Origin: Galerina marginata
Taxonomy: Eukaryota > Basidiomycota > Agaricomycetes > Agaricales > Galerinaceae
DNA: 64,000 nucleotides
Assembly (NCBI GenBank): GCA_023014335.1
Contig: JAECYW010000004.1
Coordinates: 2,790,001-2,854,000 of the forward strand
Direction: 5' to 3'
A program made the position numbers and the translations under genes. Numbering within the stretch: the first letter of the stretch is position 1; each line of letters begins with the position of its first letter. Of this stretch, positions 37,624-49,133 are shown in pieces. The notes below the pieces were generated by a model. The model was not told the origin of the DNA, did no database searches, and saw nothing but the letters and a program-made list of their open reading frames with translations.

Positions 37624-38440
37624 ATGTATCCCGAGGAACTGGAAATCGTTCTGCCCTCTGGTATATCTCTGCAAGCCGATCTTTGGAAGCCTTCTGATCA
37701 TGGCTCAAATTCTGGTGGAGGCAACAAACTTGCAGTCTGCCTCCATCCATGGTCATGGTTGGGAGGTCGAAAAGAGGATCCGTATGTTCTTAACTCTAAG
37801 GCTGTTTTACTTCCGTTGACCTGAGAATGTACCCCCTCCTCCTCCTCTTCTTCAGGTCTCTCTCGTCGTTAATCGAACCATTGGCGGAGCGTGGCTATCA
37901 CGTTCTCCGGTATAACTCTAGAGGTGTTGGTGGGTCGACTGGATGGGCCTCCTTCACTGGCTTTAGTGAAGCTGAAGACCTTAAATCCCTCATAACATGG
38001 GCCATGGACAAGATTTCTGATGTCCAATCTGTCGTAATTCTGGTAAGCATATTTCTCACCGTAAACAGCTGAAATTTACAGAGGTGTTTCAGGGTTACTC
38101 TCATGGGTCACTTATCGCGTCTCTATTCCCAGTTCTTCCCTCTGTTAAAACCTCACATATTTTACTTTCATACCCGCTCGGTCCAAGAGCATTCCTTACT
38201 CTGTTCAATTCGTCATCATACAGCAAAGCTCTACAAGAGCTTATTCAACATCCCGAATCGAATGTTTTGATTGTCTTTGGAGATCGTGATGAGTTTACCT
38301 CGCAGTCCAAATACAAATCCTGGACTTCAGACCTCCAAGGCGACAATGTAGAAATTCACGAGGTAGAAAATGCTTCACACTTTTGGCATGGGCGGAGTGC
38401 GCGGGAATTGGCCAGGATTGTCGAGAGATGGTTGCTATAA
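37624..38440 (+). CDS. Alpha/beta hydrolase, serine-type
   Basis: A protein of about 230 residues in three exons. The catalytic triad is visible: nucleophile Ser in GYSHGS (near 38095), Asp in FGDRDEF (near 38280) and His in NASHFWHG (near 38375). An oxyanion-type stretch LHPWSWLGG precedes it, and YNSRGVGGS lies in the loop after strand 4. The layout matches the small COG2945-type hydrolases. No signal peptide is seen, so it is probably cytosolic. The second intron falls between VVIL and GYSHGS. Substrate is unknown, and an esterase or thioesterase-like activity is the safest reading. Confidence 0.82.
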
Positions 38441-38773
38441 GTATTTCTTCGTTATCTGCATGTGGGTCTGTGTTGGGTCTGTGTAAAATATATGTACTGA
38501 TTTTTATGAGGATTTTTTGAGTTGAACATTGAGCTTGGCAACGAACGGCCTAGCCCATCACAACAGTGTTACCTAATTTAGCCCATACAACAGCTTTCAT
38601 CCATACAACCACTTCTGACTCGTCAAATTTCTGAAGCTTTCTTTCACTCACTTTTCAACTTGGCTCTTTGCCGTCCTCCCTCTTTATATCTACAAGTAAA
38701 AGGCATCTCCTTCTCGCTACCTTTTTAGTCCCAGAGCCATACACACGCACCCACCAGGGCCTCAGGGGTGGAG

Positions 38774-40500
38774 ATGTAAGTCCCACCACCAATCTGTCAC
38801 GTCAGCTATGTTGTTCATCCGCATGCTTCACGCAAAATAGGCCACTACCAGATGAGCGTCCGCGACAAAGTGTAGCGAATCTCATTGGTAGATTCGAAAC
38901 ACAGAACAAGCGCCTATCTGTCTCCGCGAGCTCGCCGTCGCGTAGTTCCAGCGTCGTCTCACATGTAACCGGAGATTCTACCAAAGACGAAGTCAAGGAG
39001 AAGCGCGAATGGCCTCCAAAATCTATTGCCGAAACTGAAAAGCCGCCCATTGTCCTACCATCGCTATCATCTCGGCATATCCCACCTGCTTTGATAACCC
39101 AATCGTCGTCTGCAGATTCCGAGTCTGGCTTAACAAACAAATGGAAGAAAGATCCATCTGGACCTCCTCCAGAAGAAGCGGAAGTCCCTCTCACCGCAAA
39201 AGCATTGAGTGCTTCTCAAAGGCAGGCGAAGGGTGAGCCTGATTCGTTCCTAGAAAACTGGAGAAAAGACCTTCCATCTGCTAAAGTTAACGTGGAATCG
39301 GAGCCAACCCCATCAATACCAGCAGAGACTCCAACCCAAGCAAGTCTAGCGACTCCAACGCCTGTTTCTTCGCAGAAGTTTGCCACCCCAGCCACCCCTC
39401 GTACTCCCGGCGCCAAAGCTATTACTACGAAGACGCCTCCTTCAGCGGCATCCAAGGCGTCTGCTTCGGCATCCTCAAAGGCCCCTGCCAAGACACCTCT
39501 CAAATCAGCTGCGCCAAAGCAGTCTCTGACGCCTTCCTCTTCTCAGCCTCTGAAGCCCCAGCACACTGGGCAGTCAATGGCTTCGAGCGCGACGACAAGG
39601 AGACCTGTTACAAAGGCCCCTACCACACCTTCGAGCGTGAAGACCCCTGTTCGTGCAGAGGCTGCTAGGGCCAAAACCCCGACCTCTGCACGCCCAAAGA
39701 CACCATCTACCGGGTTGTTTGCCCCTACCGCAGCGTCTCTGGCTCGTTCTCGAAATGCACAGCCTCCGGTCCCCACACCGACCAAGAAGGCGACTCTAAG
39801 TAGCTCCTCTATGGATCGCCTTAGCAAGCCCACTGCTGCCTCAAAAGCCAGAATTGCTTCTTCACCTCCCACACCTGGGCGTCCAGCAACAACCTCAACT
39901 TCGCGTACACCTTCAACAACCAAATCGAAGGTAGCCTCGCCATCGAAAGTCAAGGCGCCTCCGGCGGCAACTGGGGCCGCTGTGGCCGCTTCCGTTGCCA
40001 GCATTGGCCTTGTTGCTGCCACTGCTGCCGTAATCGCTGACGGTGAAGAGGAGGTCGCCGATGATATTGGTGGAAATGCGCAGAATGGCCATGACCATGA
40101 CCTGAATTCATCTTCGGTTGGAGAACCAGTTGAAGAGTCAGCGGAGCCTACTGAAGAGGCATCTGTGTCGATTGAGGAGCATTCTGAAGAAGATCACAGT
40201 GAGCAAGTCGAAGATAAGGTGATGGGGGATGCCGCCAGCCTTGGTTCCGGAGAGAATGAAGCTACCCCAGTTTCTCCTTCTCCATCTCCAGAAGCAGAAC
40301 ACGCTGCTGAAAGCGTTGAGCCCTCTGCTGTCGATGCTGCTGTCACCCAACCTACGCAGAGTGTCAGTCAGGAGACGAAAGACGATCTCGAAGACATCGT
40401 TAATCTCTTAGAGTCCGTCTCGATCGCGAAACCACATGAAGATACCATTGCTGATATACCAGACGAAATTCTCGAAATACCCGGCGAAGACGAGAAGTAA
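38774..40500 (+). CDS. Disordered Ser/Thr/Pro/Ala-rich protein with split start codon
   Basis: The large exon 38841-40500 starts at an acceptor in the frame PLPDERPRQSVANLIGRFE and has no usable ATG for about 250 codons. Upstream, AT (38774-38775) is followed by a GTAAGT donor and a 65-nt intron ending AATAG. The next base G completes ATG. The protein would then be MPLPDERPRQSVANLIGRFE, 553 residues. It has many Lys-Thr-Pro motifs (near 39300-39950), an Ala-rich run (AAVAASVASIGLVAATAAV) and an acidic C-terminus. No known domain is visible. Lys/TP-rich chains of this type suggest phosphoregulated binding, perhaps to the cytoskeleton, but that is a guess. Confidence 0.7.
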
Positions 40501-41087
40501 CGGCTCTAACGGACCTATGAGCGGCCTCTTCGGAAATAAAGGAAACGTGGAAGACAAAATATGGAAGAAAAAAGAGAGACAGAAAAGTAGTTGATACCTT
40601 TTACCCCTTCATTCACGGTGCACAAACTCATGGCATTCAGTTTATACTTTTTATATACGGCCCCCAGAATCTCTTCAGCTGCTCCCCCGCCGTTTTATTA
40701 TCCTTTCAGCAGCCTTAGATAACCTGTGCGATCCCAATATTGTCCACAGGTATATACTCAACACTTTATCGTCCTTTAGTTATTTGCTCTTTACTCTTCA
40801 TTTTACTTGCACTTTACAATCACTTTTCGTCTTTCCTACTGATTTCTTGGCCCTGGAACTACACTGAAGCCTTTTAGAAAGTCGAAATTCAAGGAAAGCT
40901 GGCTGGTGAGCCGATGTGAAGAAAGTCGCAGCTGGTTGGGAAGGAGATGAAGGAGTACACCGAACTCGTAAGTGCCTTAACAAAAGCAGTAATAGTAATA
41001 CTCTCCCACGCGTCGCGACTATCATCAAAGAGACGCGTCACATCCATCTTATACGCTAACCACTACCAACCGCCTTCATATTTTACA
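40501..41087. other. Intergenic region, no gene seen
   Basis: This lies between the stop of the disordered protein and the Sem1 start. It holds T-rich and CT-rich stretches and the upstream leader of Sem1. No conserved frame is visible. Confidence 0.5.
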
Positions 41088-41524
41088 ATGTCGACATCAG
41101 CATCGAATTCTAAAGCTCCTGAAACTTCCAAAGCAACTGAGCAACCAAAAGCAGAGGCCCAACCCCACCTCGGGGTTCTGGAGGAGGACGACGAATTTGA
41201 AGAATTCCCTGTAGCTGGTTTGTTGATCTAGCATTTATATGAACCCATTTCTTAATATTGGCACTACTCCATAGATTGGGACGACTCGAAAACAGATCTT
41301 GCACACCTGGGTGGCGTAGCTCCTGGTGCAGCGAAGTCAGGCGGGGATAAGCTATGGGAAGACAACTGGGATGACGATGATATCGAGGATGAATTCAGTG
41401 TTCAGCTAAGGTGCGTGTCATCCTGTTTCTGCACCCTGGACAAAAGCAAATCTTTTATTTTATACTTAGGAATGAACTGGCGAAGACAAAGGGCGCAGGA
41501 AGTGGCACAGCAATGGAACATTAG
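41088..41524 (+). CDS. SEM1: 26S proteasome lid subunit Sem1/Dss1
   Basis: A small acidic protein (about 89 residues) in three exons, with introns within about 41216-41274 and 41411-41469. The diagnostic C-terminal block LWEDNWDDDDIEDEFSVQL is present, preceded by an acidic stretch EEDDEFEEFP and a DWDD motif. Sem1/Dss1 tethers lid subunits and binds ubiquitin; it also acts in TREX-2 and BRCA2-type complexes. The N-terminal 30 residues are Ser/Ala/Lys-rich. The tail after RNELAKTKG differs little from other fungal versions in character. Identification is firm because of the Trp/Asp block. Confidence 0.95.
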
Positions 41525-41778
41525 GGATTCAATTTGTACACCATGATTGCGAATGACATTTGGAACATCCGAGCGACCTTGAGTCGAGAACTCACAACTA
41601 CGTAAGTCAGGCAATTCGGCAATGCAAAGAGATATATGGATATTAGAGGTAAATAATGAGCCTTTTCCAGCATAGCCAGAAGAAACAAGAATTATAGCTC
41701 ATCATCATGAGGTCATGTCGTCACACACTTCATCGTAGATACTAAAATCTTCAGAACCTCCCTTCAAAACATATGAAA

Positions 41779-44421
41779 TTAGGCGTCCAGCTTCTCCTCC
41801 TTTTCGTTTTCGATGGATGAAATTTCGGTATTTGTTCCTGGTAAGCCCATCGCAGTGGTATCATAACCATTGGCTTCCAAGAAGTCTCGGAACTATAGGC
41901 ACATTCGTCAGTCCAAGGTTTAATTCTGACCGTAAATGATCCCTACCTCGCGATCTTCAACCTCCATGCCATCCGTAGTGAGTGGTCGGATAAAGAAGAA
42001 AGTAACAAGGGCGCTCAGGATCGCCAATCCTGCGAGGATGAGAATGTGAATAAAACCAGATCAAGTTCAAACAAGGCACGCACCACTGCCAATCCAGAAA
42101 GGGCCGGTGTTCCCTCGAGCAGAATCGGATCCACCAAAAGCTAAGCGAGACCACTTATTCAAAGACACAATATCTTGGGCAATTAGTTGTGCTTACCATC
42201 AATAATTGGCGGGAAAGCTTCAAAGGAGTATTTCATTAGATGTGTTACGAGACATAGTGGACACGGAAGGCTTACCCCATGTGCCGACAAAGGCTCCGAC
42301 CTTTCCAACGGCAGCGGCTGTCCCATAGAACTGACCGCGAACAGCTGTTGGGCTCGTTTTGCTCGCCAACAAACCAAGGCAGTTACCAGGACCTGCACAT
42401 TTTTCAGTGAAAAATCGAAGTATACGGTTCATTTACATACCCAATTCTCCAAAGCTGAGGAAAATACCGTACACGACCTAACGATTGGGACAACATATAA
42501 ATCAGTACGAGTCAATTGGGATGACAATAGGACTCACGGCGAAGGCACCAACATGCTCTGTGAGCCTGGAAGTCGCCTGTCAACAGGTGTGGGCCGGGAA
42601 GGTAACGAAAAACGAACTTTGAATATGCACCGCTCATGATAAATCCAACGACAGCTTGGAGGAGCAGCCCTGTAATCTACGAGAAAAGCGTCAGTAAACA
42701 TGACCAAAACTGAGGTTTATCAGGCTCACCATAGTATACTTCGGTCCCAAATAGTCAACGATGAAAGCGCCTCCGAGAGTGCCTGGCATGTAGAATAAAC
42801 TGGGTTTCGGGTTATTCAAGTAACAAGACTGCGCTTCACAATCAGCTCACTTGATGATGACATTCCATCCAAAGACTACTGTGAGGGCCGACGATCCACC
42901 GGTAACGCTGGTATAATTTGAGGAATTTGGTTACGACGATAACTGAATAACAATGAAACACACCGATCAACGATAATTGACGAGTAGAGACCAAACTTGT
43001 GGCCATTAATAAGCGCAATGATAATCTGAATTCTCAAAACCACTCACAGGGTATCTGTGAGAGAGGAAATTAAGTCAAAAACTTGTAGTGGCTAGAGATG
43101 AAATGACGCACACAATGAAATCGTAAAGGAACCTAAGAAAAAGTATATCAATATAATGACCTCTGAACCCCAATGATCTTGAACTTACCAGGTGAACGAA
43201 ATAGCTGCTAGTCTTCCACCATAACGACGGAGTACCAACCCATATGGGATACGTGCATGCTTCATTGAATCCTTTTTGAAACGGACGGGTTCGTCCATGT
43301 TCAAACGCCAGATAAACACAGCAAGGGCAGGAATAACACCCAGACCGAGTGAGAGACGCCAAACGGCCCGAAGATGGTTATTGCCAAATCTTAAGACCGT
43401 TTAATGAGCAATTATTTGGAGAGATATCTGACAACTTACATCCAGAAAAGGACGAGAGGTACGAAAGAGGAAATCACGAAACCGAAATCGATCATGGAGT
43501 CTGCATGAGGGATTAATTCATAAATTGAACAAAAAAAAGTCAATATATCCCCTTACTGGTTGCCAATGCAAACCATCGGTGTTGAGCTTTCTTGTTGATT
43601 CCAGGTTCTTCTGATTGCTCAGATGCCGAAACAGATCCACAAGGATATTCTGCTCCAACACCAATACCAAGAAGGAATCTAAAATAAACAGTCTAAACTC
43701 GGTTCTACTTGAAGATTTGGGGACCACATACCGCATTGCACTGAGCATGCTCAGCAAGCCACCCACGCTGCCATGCGCACCAGCGGACGCTGCGGACAAT
43801 GCTGAAAACAGTGCGACTATCCCAGTTGCAGTCATCTAAACACCATTCGTTAATATTGTCGCCTTGAACATGCAAACCATGAAGTGTACCATGCCAAATT
43901 TTCTGCCGATTTTATCGGATAGGTAACCTTTGTACATGTCAGAACCTCAACTTGAAATTTAAGATATCATAACTTACCAAAAGTCAGCATGCCAACCACC
44001 GTTCCCGCAAACCCAAGACTGCTCAATGTCCTGCTATAGTTATGATTCGCAAGTGCGTCCGCTCCGTATACTCGTGTGAGCACTTAAATGGCGGGTTAGC
44101 ACCAGGTAATGTGCATGTGAGAAGGACTCTAGGTCACTGACGAGTATTCACTATAAATCGTTGTCATCAGAGGAGGGCTCCCGAAGAAATGGTCACTCGA
44201 GGACATACCATTGCCGATCACACCATTGGCATATCCTACAGACGATAGTCAATATATTGAGGTGAGGGATTTTCGACTAAAACGGCACATACCATCAGAG
44301 AACAAGGCCGTTCCACAGCTAAGTTTTAACCAGGTCAAAAGTTGAACTCGAAGAAAACTGGGCTCACTCACGCAAAGATGAGGGAAACACTCTTTATTTT
44401 CTCTTTGAACGTGGTCGTCAT
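41779..44421 (-). CDS. MFS permease, GIT1/phosphate-symporter-like
   Basis: A plasma-membrane major-facilitator protein of about twelve spans. From the ATG at 44421 ([19 protein letters not shown]) it runs through [11 protein letters not shown] between spans 2 and 3, the typical span 4-5 stretch [23 protein letters not shown], the long inner loop [19 protein letters not shown], and a C-terminal tail [19 protein letters not shown]. These features fit fungal GIT1-type permeases for glycerophosphodiesters or phosphate. More than a dozen introns are present. An upstream ATG at about 44486 opens another frame that overlaps the start. Substrate is inferred from the family and not certain. Confidence 0.85.
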
Positions 44422-46278
44422 CTTGGAGGATCGTCACGGCAAAGACCTGGGAGGGCTGGGGGCCCCTCTTATCGGCCCCATGGTTCATATTTATAGTGTC
44501 GTATGGAAGCATGGGCGGGGATGGGTTTTGCTCATGCAAGTCAAGTCCCCATCAGGTCAGATGTCCGAAAGGGGCAACTCTTGGGAAATACTTCACGGTG
44601 CCAAGGGTCCATATTCGTTTAGCCATCGTCGCTTCCACTCTGTGGCCGACTCCTCTGAACAGTCTATTCGCGACATAACTCTCACCGCTTAACGCACGTT
44701 TGTCCAAAAATAACTGTCGAGGATTGTCGACCCAATAACTACCCTCTGCCGGACTGGTTGCACAACAACTTGGCGGCTCAGATCGTAAATTTCAACACTT
44801 GGAGGCACATGGATATCAACATATGTCTATCCTGGTCCATCCGTCTCCTTCATCGTACGATCATGATAGGCGAGGTATAAATTAAAGCTACAATGCGAAG
44901 CATTCTGCTGTATTTCCTCCGCCATCAAGCTGCACTTCATAGGACTTTCATAGGCGCGTTGTGGAATCACGATAATATACAAGCGCCCTGAAATGGACGA
45001 CGCTCCTTTGGATCATGCGATCCCGACGCATGTTCTTAAACGCAGCTAAACGCTTAGCTCTTAATGGTCACCGGCCACTATACATCCAGCTGGTGATTTT
45101 CAATTTTTAACAAATCTTACAACCAACCAAGTTTTTCCTGCCTGTCTGCAACGTGTTGCAAATCTGTCAAACGACCAGTGCTTTATATCACCTTAGCTGC
45201 GGTTCTTTCCCCTTCTCGACCTGAACTGGCCTCATTTACAATTTACTTCGCCTGCCGATCTATAACAGCAAAAGTTAAATATAGGTTATCGTTGAATTGA
45301 CCTCGGAACACCCATCGTCTTTCCATTAGTGGGAATCTCTCTTCTCGACCTGGCACAGAAACTTCAAAGGCTATTCTAAATCTGGATATCTGTCCAATAA
45401 GGAGCCTGAACCCCGCTCAAAAATTGCACCGAATAATTCACTGGGATGTCTTACTAGCGTTGTTGATTTTTCCGCCGGCCGCCATCTGCTCGTCCTTCAT
45501 TCGCTATATATTTGAGGGAACCCTGATTTCTCTCCGAGGACCTGAAATCCATTTTGTTCCGCCCTCAGCGCTACATTCTTGTTGGATATAAGTATTTCGA
45601 TCGTTATCGGGCACATCTTCGTATTATGTGAGTGAAGTACACCTCCTACCCGTCGCCGCCGTCGATGTACAATCATGATGGGCTTAGCCCAGAACTTTCT
45701 GTGGTTCAGGGAGCCTGCAAGCATAACCGGCTATCGCAAGTCCCGTCTTCGAGCAGCTGTCTTTGCGTCGGTCCAAACCTGCTCCGAAGCTCCAACGCCG
45801 TGATTTTTTTGGGCACAGGCAAACATTCGTATCAATCACACTAAATTTACTTCAACTTGAAGTACCCATGGAGGAGTTCGGCAACTGGAAACCATTTCCC
45901 CCCGCGAGGAGACGAAAACTCCTGAAAAAAAAAACTTGCAATGTATACGACGAAGGTGAAAAGCATGGACGTCGTTAGGTAGAAGTTGATATTTGAATAA
46001 TTTACTGGGTTATTAGGTTATAATTACTGCTCAGTCCTTTACTCACTGGGAAGCTAGATGGCATTGGGCCATTGGCGCGTCCTTCCACAAGCTTGAAGGA
46101 TTCATCCGATTCAATGACAATGACAATGAGCTCTACCCAGATTCATGTGATTATTTGAGCAATAACGTGACCTGCAGGCCAATTCGAAAGGGTTACGGTA
46201 TGCCAGTGACGTCTACAAAAATGGTCTGCTCTGCCACGGAATATTACTTCTCCCCGTTAACCTTCACCTCATACCACC
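44422..46278. promoter_or_regulatory. Long divergent intergenic region (permease and citrate synthase)
   Basis: This is the longest gene-free stretch outside the repeat region. It separates two divergent genes and is expected to hold both promoters. I saw no conserved reading frame. There is a short (CAATGA)n run near 46115. It may contain long leaders or a noncoding transcript, which the sequence alone cannot show. Confidence 0.45.
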
Positions 46279-48840
46279 ATGGGACGCCCCACAGAGTCTG
46301 CAGGATCTACCCAAAGTCTTACTGTCCGCGATAATAGGACAGGGAAGGTGTACGATGTTCCGTAAGTGTCCAAACGACCTCTCTATAACAGTGGATGATG
46401 GCGTACTTGCCCGGCTCTAGGATTGTGGATAACAGCATATCTGCTACTGCTTTCAAGGACATGAAAGCCACATTTGTTCCTGGCGAGAGAGAAGAGAACG
46501 AAACGACCAAAGGATTGCGTGTCGCGGACAAGGGTTTCTTGAATACAGCAGTGATTCGAAGCGAGATCACCTACATTGACGGAGAGGCAGGAGGTGAGCA
46601 CGTGTAACGAGTTTCGCAGAGGCTCTAATGGATATTTAATTTCCAAAAGTTCTTCGTTATAGGTCTGGCATTGTATTGACTTCCAATATGCATTTCCCTG
46701 ACATCCACGTTCCAGAGGATATCCTATCGAACAACTTGCTCTCCACTCTTCACATCTGGAGACAGCATACCTCCTGATTTACGGCTCTCTTCCAACAAAA
46801 CCTCAACTTAAAGTTTTTGAGGCAGAAGTGTTGCACCATGGTGTTACTCACGCCGACGCTGAGCAATTTTGTCGGTCGTTCAGGTATGAGTTATTTTTTT
46901 AATACTAGGAACACACTTGACTGACGCCCATTAAGATATGACGCCCATCCGATGGCTATTTTAACGAGCGCCTTTGCTTATTTAGGATCATATTATGGCG
47001 AGGCCAACCCTTCGCTGCAAGGTATATGCAATGGTTCTTTTTCTCTCTTTCTACACTGATAGGTTGAATTCCCAAGGTCAGACCTTGTATACAAAAGGTG
47101 ATGCTACTTCCCTTGCCGTCATGGACAAGCAAATCTATCGGTTAATCGGAAAGGCAACTACACTCGCTGCGTGGGTCTTTCTCATCCTCCAACACCTTGG
47201 CACATGTTAAATACTTTTGTTGTAGAATGGCGTACCGAGTACGGCAAGGACGGGATTTTGTAACGCCTCCTACAGGCCTGAGCTACACTGGATCGTAAGT
47301 CAGCCTGGGTTCTATTCCTCGCAGATTTAAAACAGCGCCAATAGGTTTTTATATCAAATGGACCATCTTGGCGAAGAAAACTATACCCCTAACCCAGTTC
47401 TCGAGAAGGCATTGGATGTGTTGTTCCTCCTCCATGCAGATCATGAACTAAACGCTTCAGCGACGACAGTTCTGCAGACTGGGAGTTCCCTGGTCGATCC
47501 GTATTCCGCCATTGCGTAAGTGATCTGTAATTTCTTCTTTTTTTTCTTCATTCTCTTATTTCTGGCCCTTCTTGTTCACAGCGCTGGTTGTGCTTCGCTG
47601 TAGTGAGTAAATTACTGTGTTTAAAGAGATCTTCGTCGAGTTTAACCGTCATATCCAGTGGTCCACTTCATGGTTCGTTAGGTCCCGAAGTTTGCTAGTC
47701 TATATATTGACTCTTCGCTAAGGTGGCGCAAACGAAGCGGTGATTCGGATGCTCATATCTATTGGAAAGTGTGCATTATCTAAGATTTTCTCCTGTAAGC
47801 TCTAGCTCACGAGTTGGTTAGACCAGAGAACGTTCCTGCCTTTATCGAAGCAGTGAAGAAGCGTGAAAAAGTTCTTTCAGGCTTTGGTCATCGTGTGTAC
47901 AAGACAGTGAGTGTGCTCAGTTTGTTGTACATGCTGTGTAATATTGATCCCTCGGTGTAGTCAGACCCGCGTTCTTTCATCGTTCGCAAGACTGCTGACG
48001 AGGTTTTCAAGATGTGAGCCGCTCGTTATGCACGACTAGAGTTTAGGTGGCCTTACTGAAACGGAATTTAGCACTGGCAAGGATGAACTGCTGGAGACTG
48101 CCATGGCATTGCATGAAGCCGCAATGAAAGACAAGTACTTTATCAAACGCAAGCTAGCACCTAACGTCGACTTCTGGTACGTCAACAATCAGAAGCTTCT
48201 TTGTTAAATGAAAGTCATATTGACCTGCTTACCCCCACAGGAGGTAATGTATTTCATGAATCTATACATTCTGGTCCTTATAAACATCCCAGTGGCTTGA
48301 TTTACCGTGCAATGGGTGAGGAGATGTTCCCCAAGGTGTACAATACACAGGTCTAACGTACCTTTGACTTAGGTTTCCCGCTTGATTTCTTCCCTGTGCT
48401 CTTCGCTGTTCCACGTGTAGTTGGGTGGCTCGCCCACTGGAGACAAGTAGGTGATTGTATACTTGAGGCGGCTAAAGCTAAATATGTAACCCGACAGATG
48501 ATGTTACAAGAGGGCGGCGTCAAGATCTGGCGACCGCGGCAGGTAACACTTTCTATTTGTTACTTCGACGGTTCCCGTCAAACTAACTGATGTCGCCATC
48601 TCGCAATCAGATATATGTCGGTGCAAGCAAACGCGAGTACGTTCGGATCCACGAACGGGCAGAGGTCCAAGGCCCCAGAAAGACACCATCGCCCATCGCG
48701 CATTCTGGGTGAGTTTCACCACGCCCATCATTACGCACTCCTCATGATTGGTGACCATGACAACACTTTGCAATTTTTACAGAATTACGAAGAGGACAAT
48801 GCTAGCAACATTCAAAGGGAAACTGCCCACAAAATTGTAG
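46279..48840 (+). CDS. Citrate synthase (fungal peroxisomal/GltA-like type)
   Basis: The enzyme condenses acetyl-CoA and oxaloacetate to citrate. There is no mitochondrial presequence; the protein begins [13 protein letters not shown]. Catalytic residues are present: His in [11 protein letters not shown] (near 47440), His in GPLHGGANE (near 47730) and Asp in NVDFWSG (near 48170-48295). The CoA/citrate site FGHRVYK is also present (near 47885). The gene has very many introns, including a 13-nt micro-exon (46650-46662) that gives VLRYRG and a 3-nt exon (48241-48243) that restores the conserved Trp-Ser-Gly. The last intron (48709-48782) decides the C-terminus: unspliced, it stops at 48712 after AHSG; spliced, 19 further residues end in PTKL at 48840. 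The spliced form could target peroxisomes. Confidence 0.9.
46650..46662 (+). other. 13-nt micro-exon in the citrate synthase gene
   Basis: The bases TTCTTCGTTATAG are bounded by CCAAAAG on the left and GTCTGG on the right. With the neighbouring exons they encode VLRYRG, which leads into the conserved [11 protein letters not shown]. Without it the exons at 46593 and 46716 do not join in frame. Confidence 0.75.
48241..48243 (+). other. 3-nt micro-exon in the citrate synthase gene
   Basis: The exon is GAG, preceded by ACCCCCACAG and followed by GTAATG. Joined across introns 48177-48240 and 48244-48292, it gives TGG AGT (Trp-Ser) in the conserved NVDFWSG. A single intron from 48177 to 48292 would keep the frame but give Cys-Gly and lose the Ser next to the catalytic Asp region. 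Confidence 0.65.
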
Positions 48841-49133
48841 AAGTTTGCTGCATTGTTGTAGGTAGAATAGCTACTATTATCTGTAGGATTTCCTGTAGGA
48901 TATTCGAATAATGAACTGCCAAGCCTGCCGTTGTCTGATGCGTTGTTGCCGTCAAACGCTGGATTAGGAGGTTGTTATGTTTTATTTGTAGGTACAGTGT
49001 GCCTTGTAGCAAAGTTGCAAAATCCTTCTTTTCTCCCATCCTTCATCCTCAACGTCCTCCAACGCCCTCTTCTCCGCGTATTCCCCCTCCCCCCGCCCTT
49101 CTTTTTAACGCCTCTCCGTTGCAAACTAGCAGA

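Noticed and set aside
39543..40022. 159-codon minus-strand frame within the disordered protein gene
   Set aside because: It is an antisense shadow of an Ala/Thr/Pro-rich exon with no independent motif.
45632..45844. 70-codon frame in the permease/citrate synthase intergenic region
   Set aside because: No motif, no splice support and composition typical of noncoding DNA.
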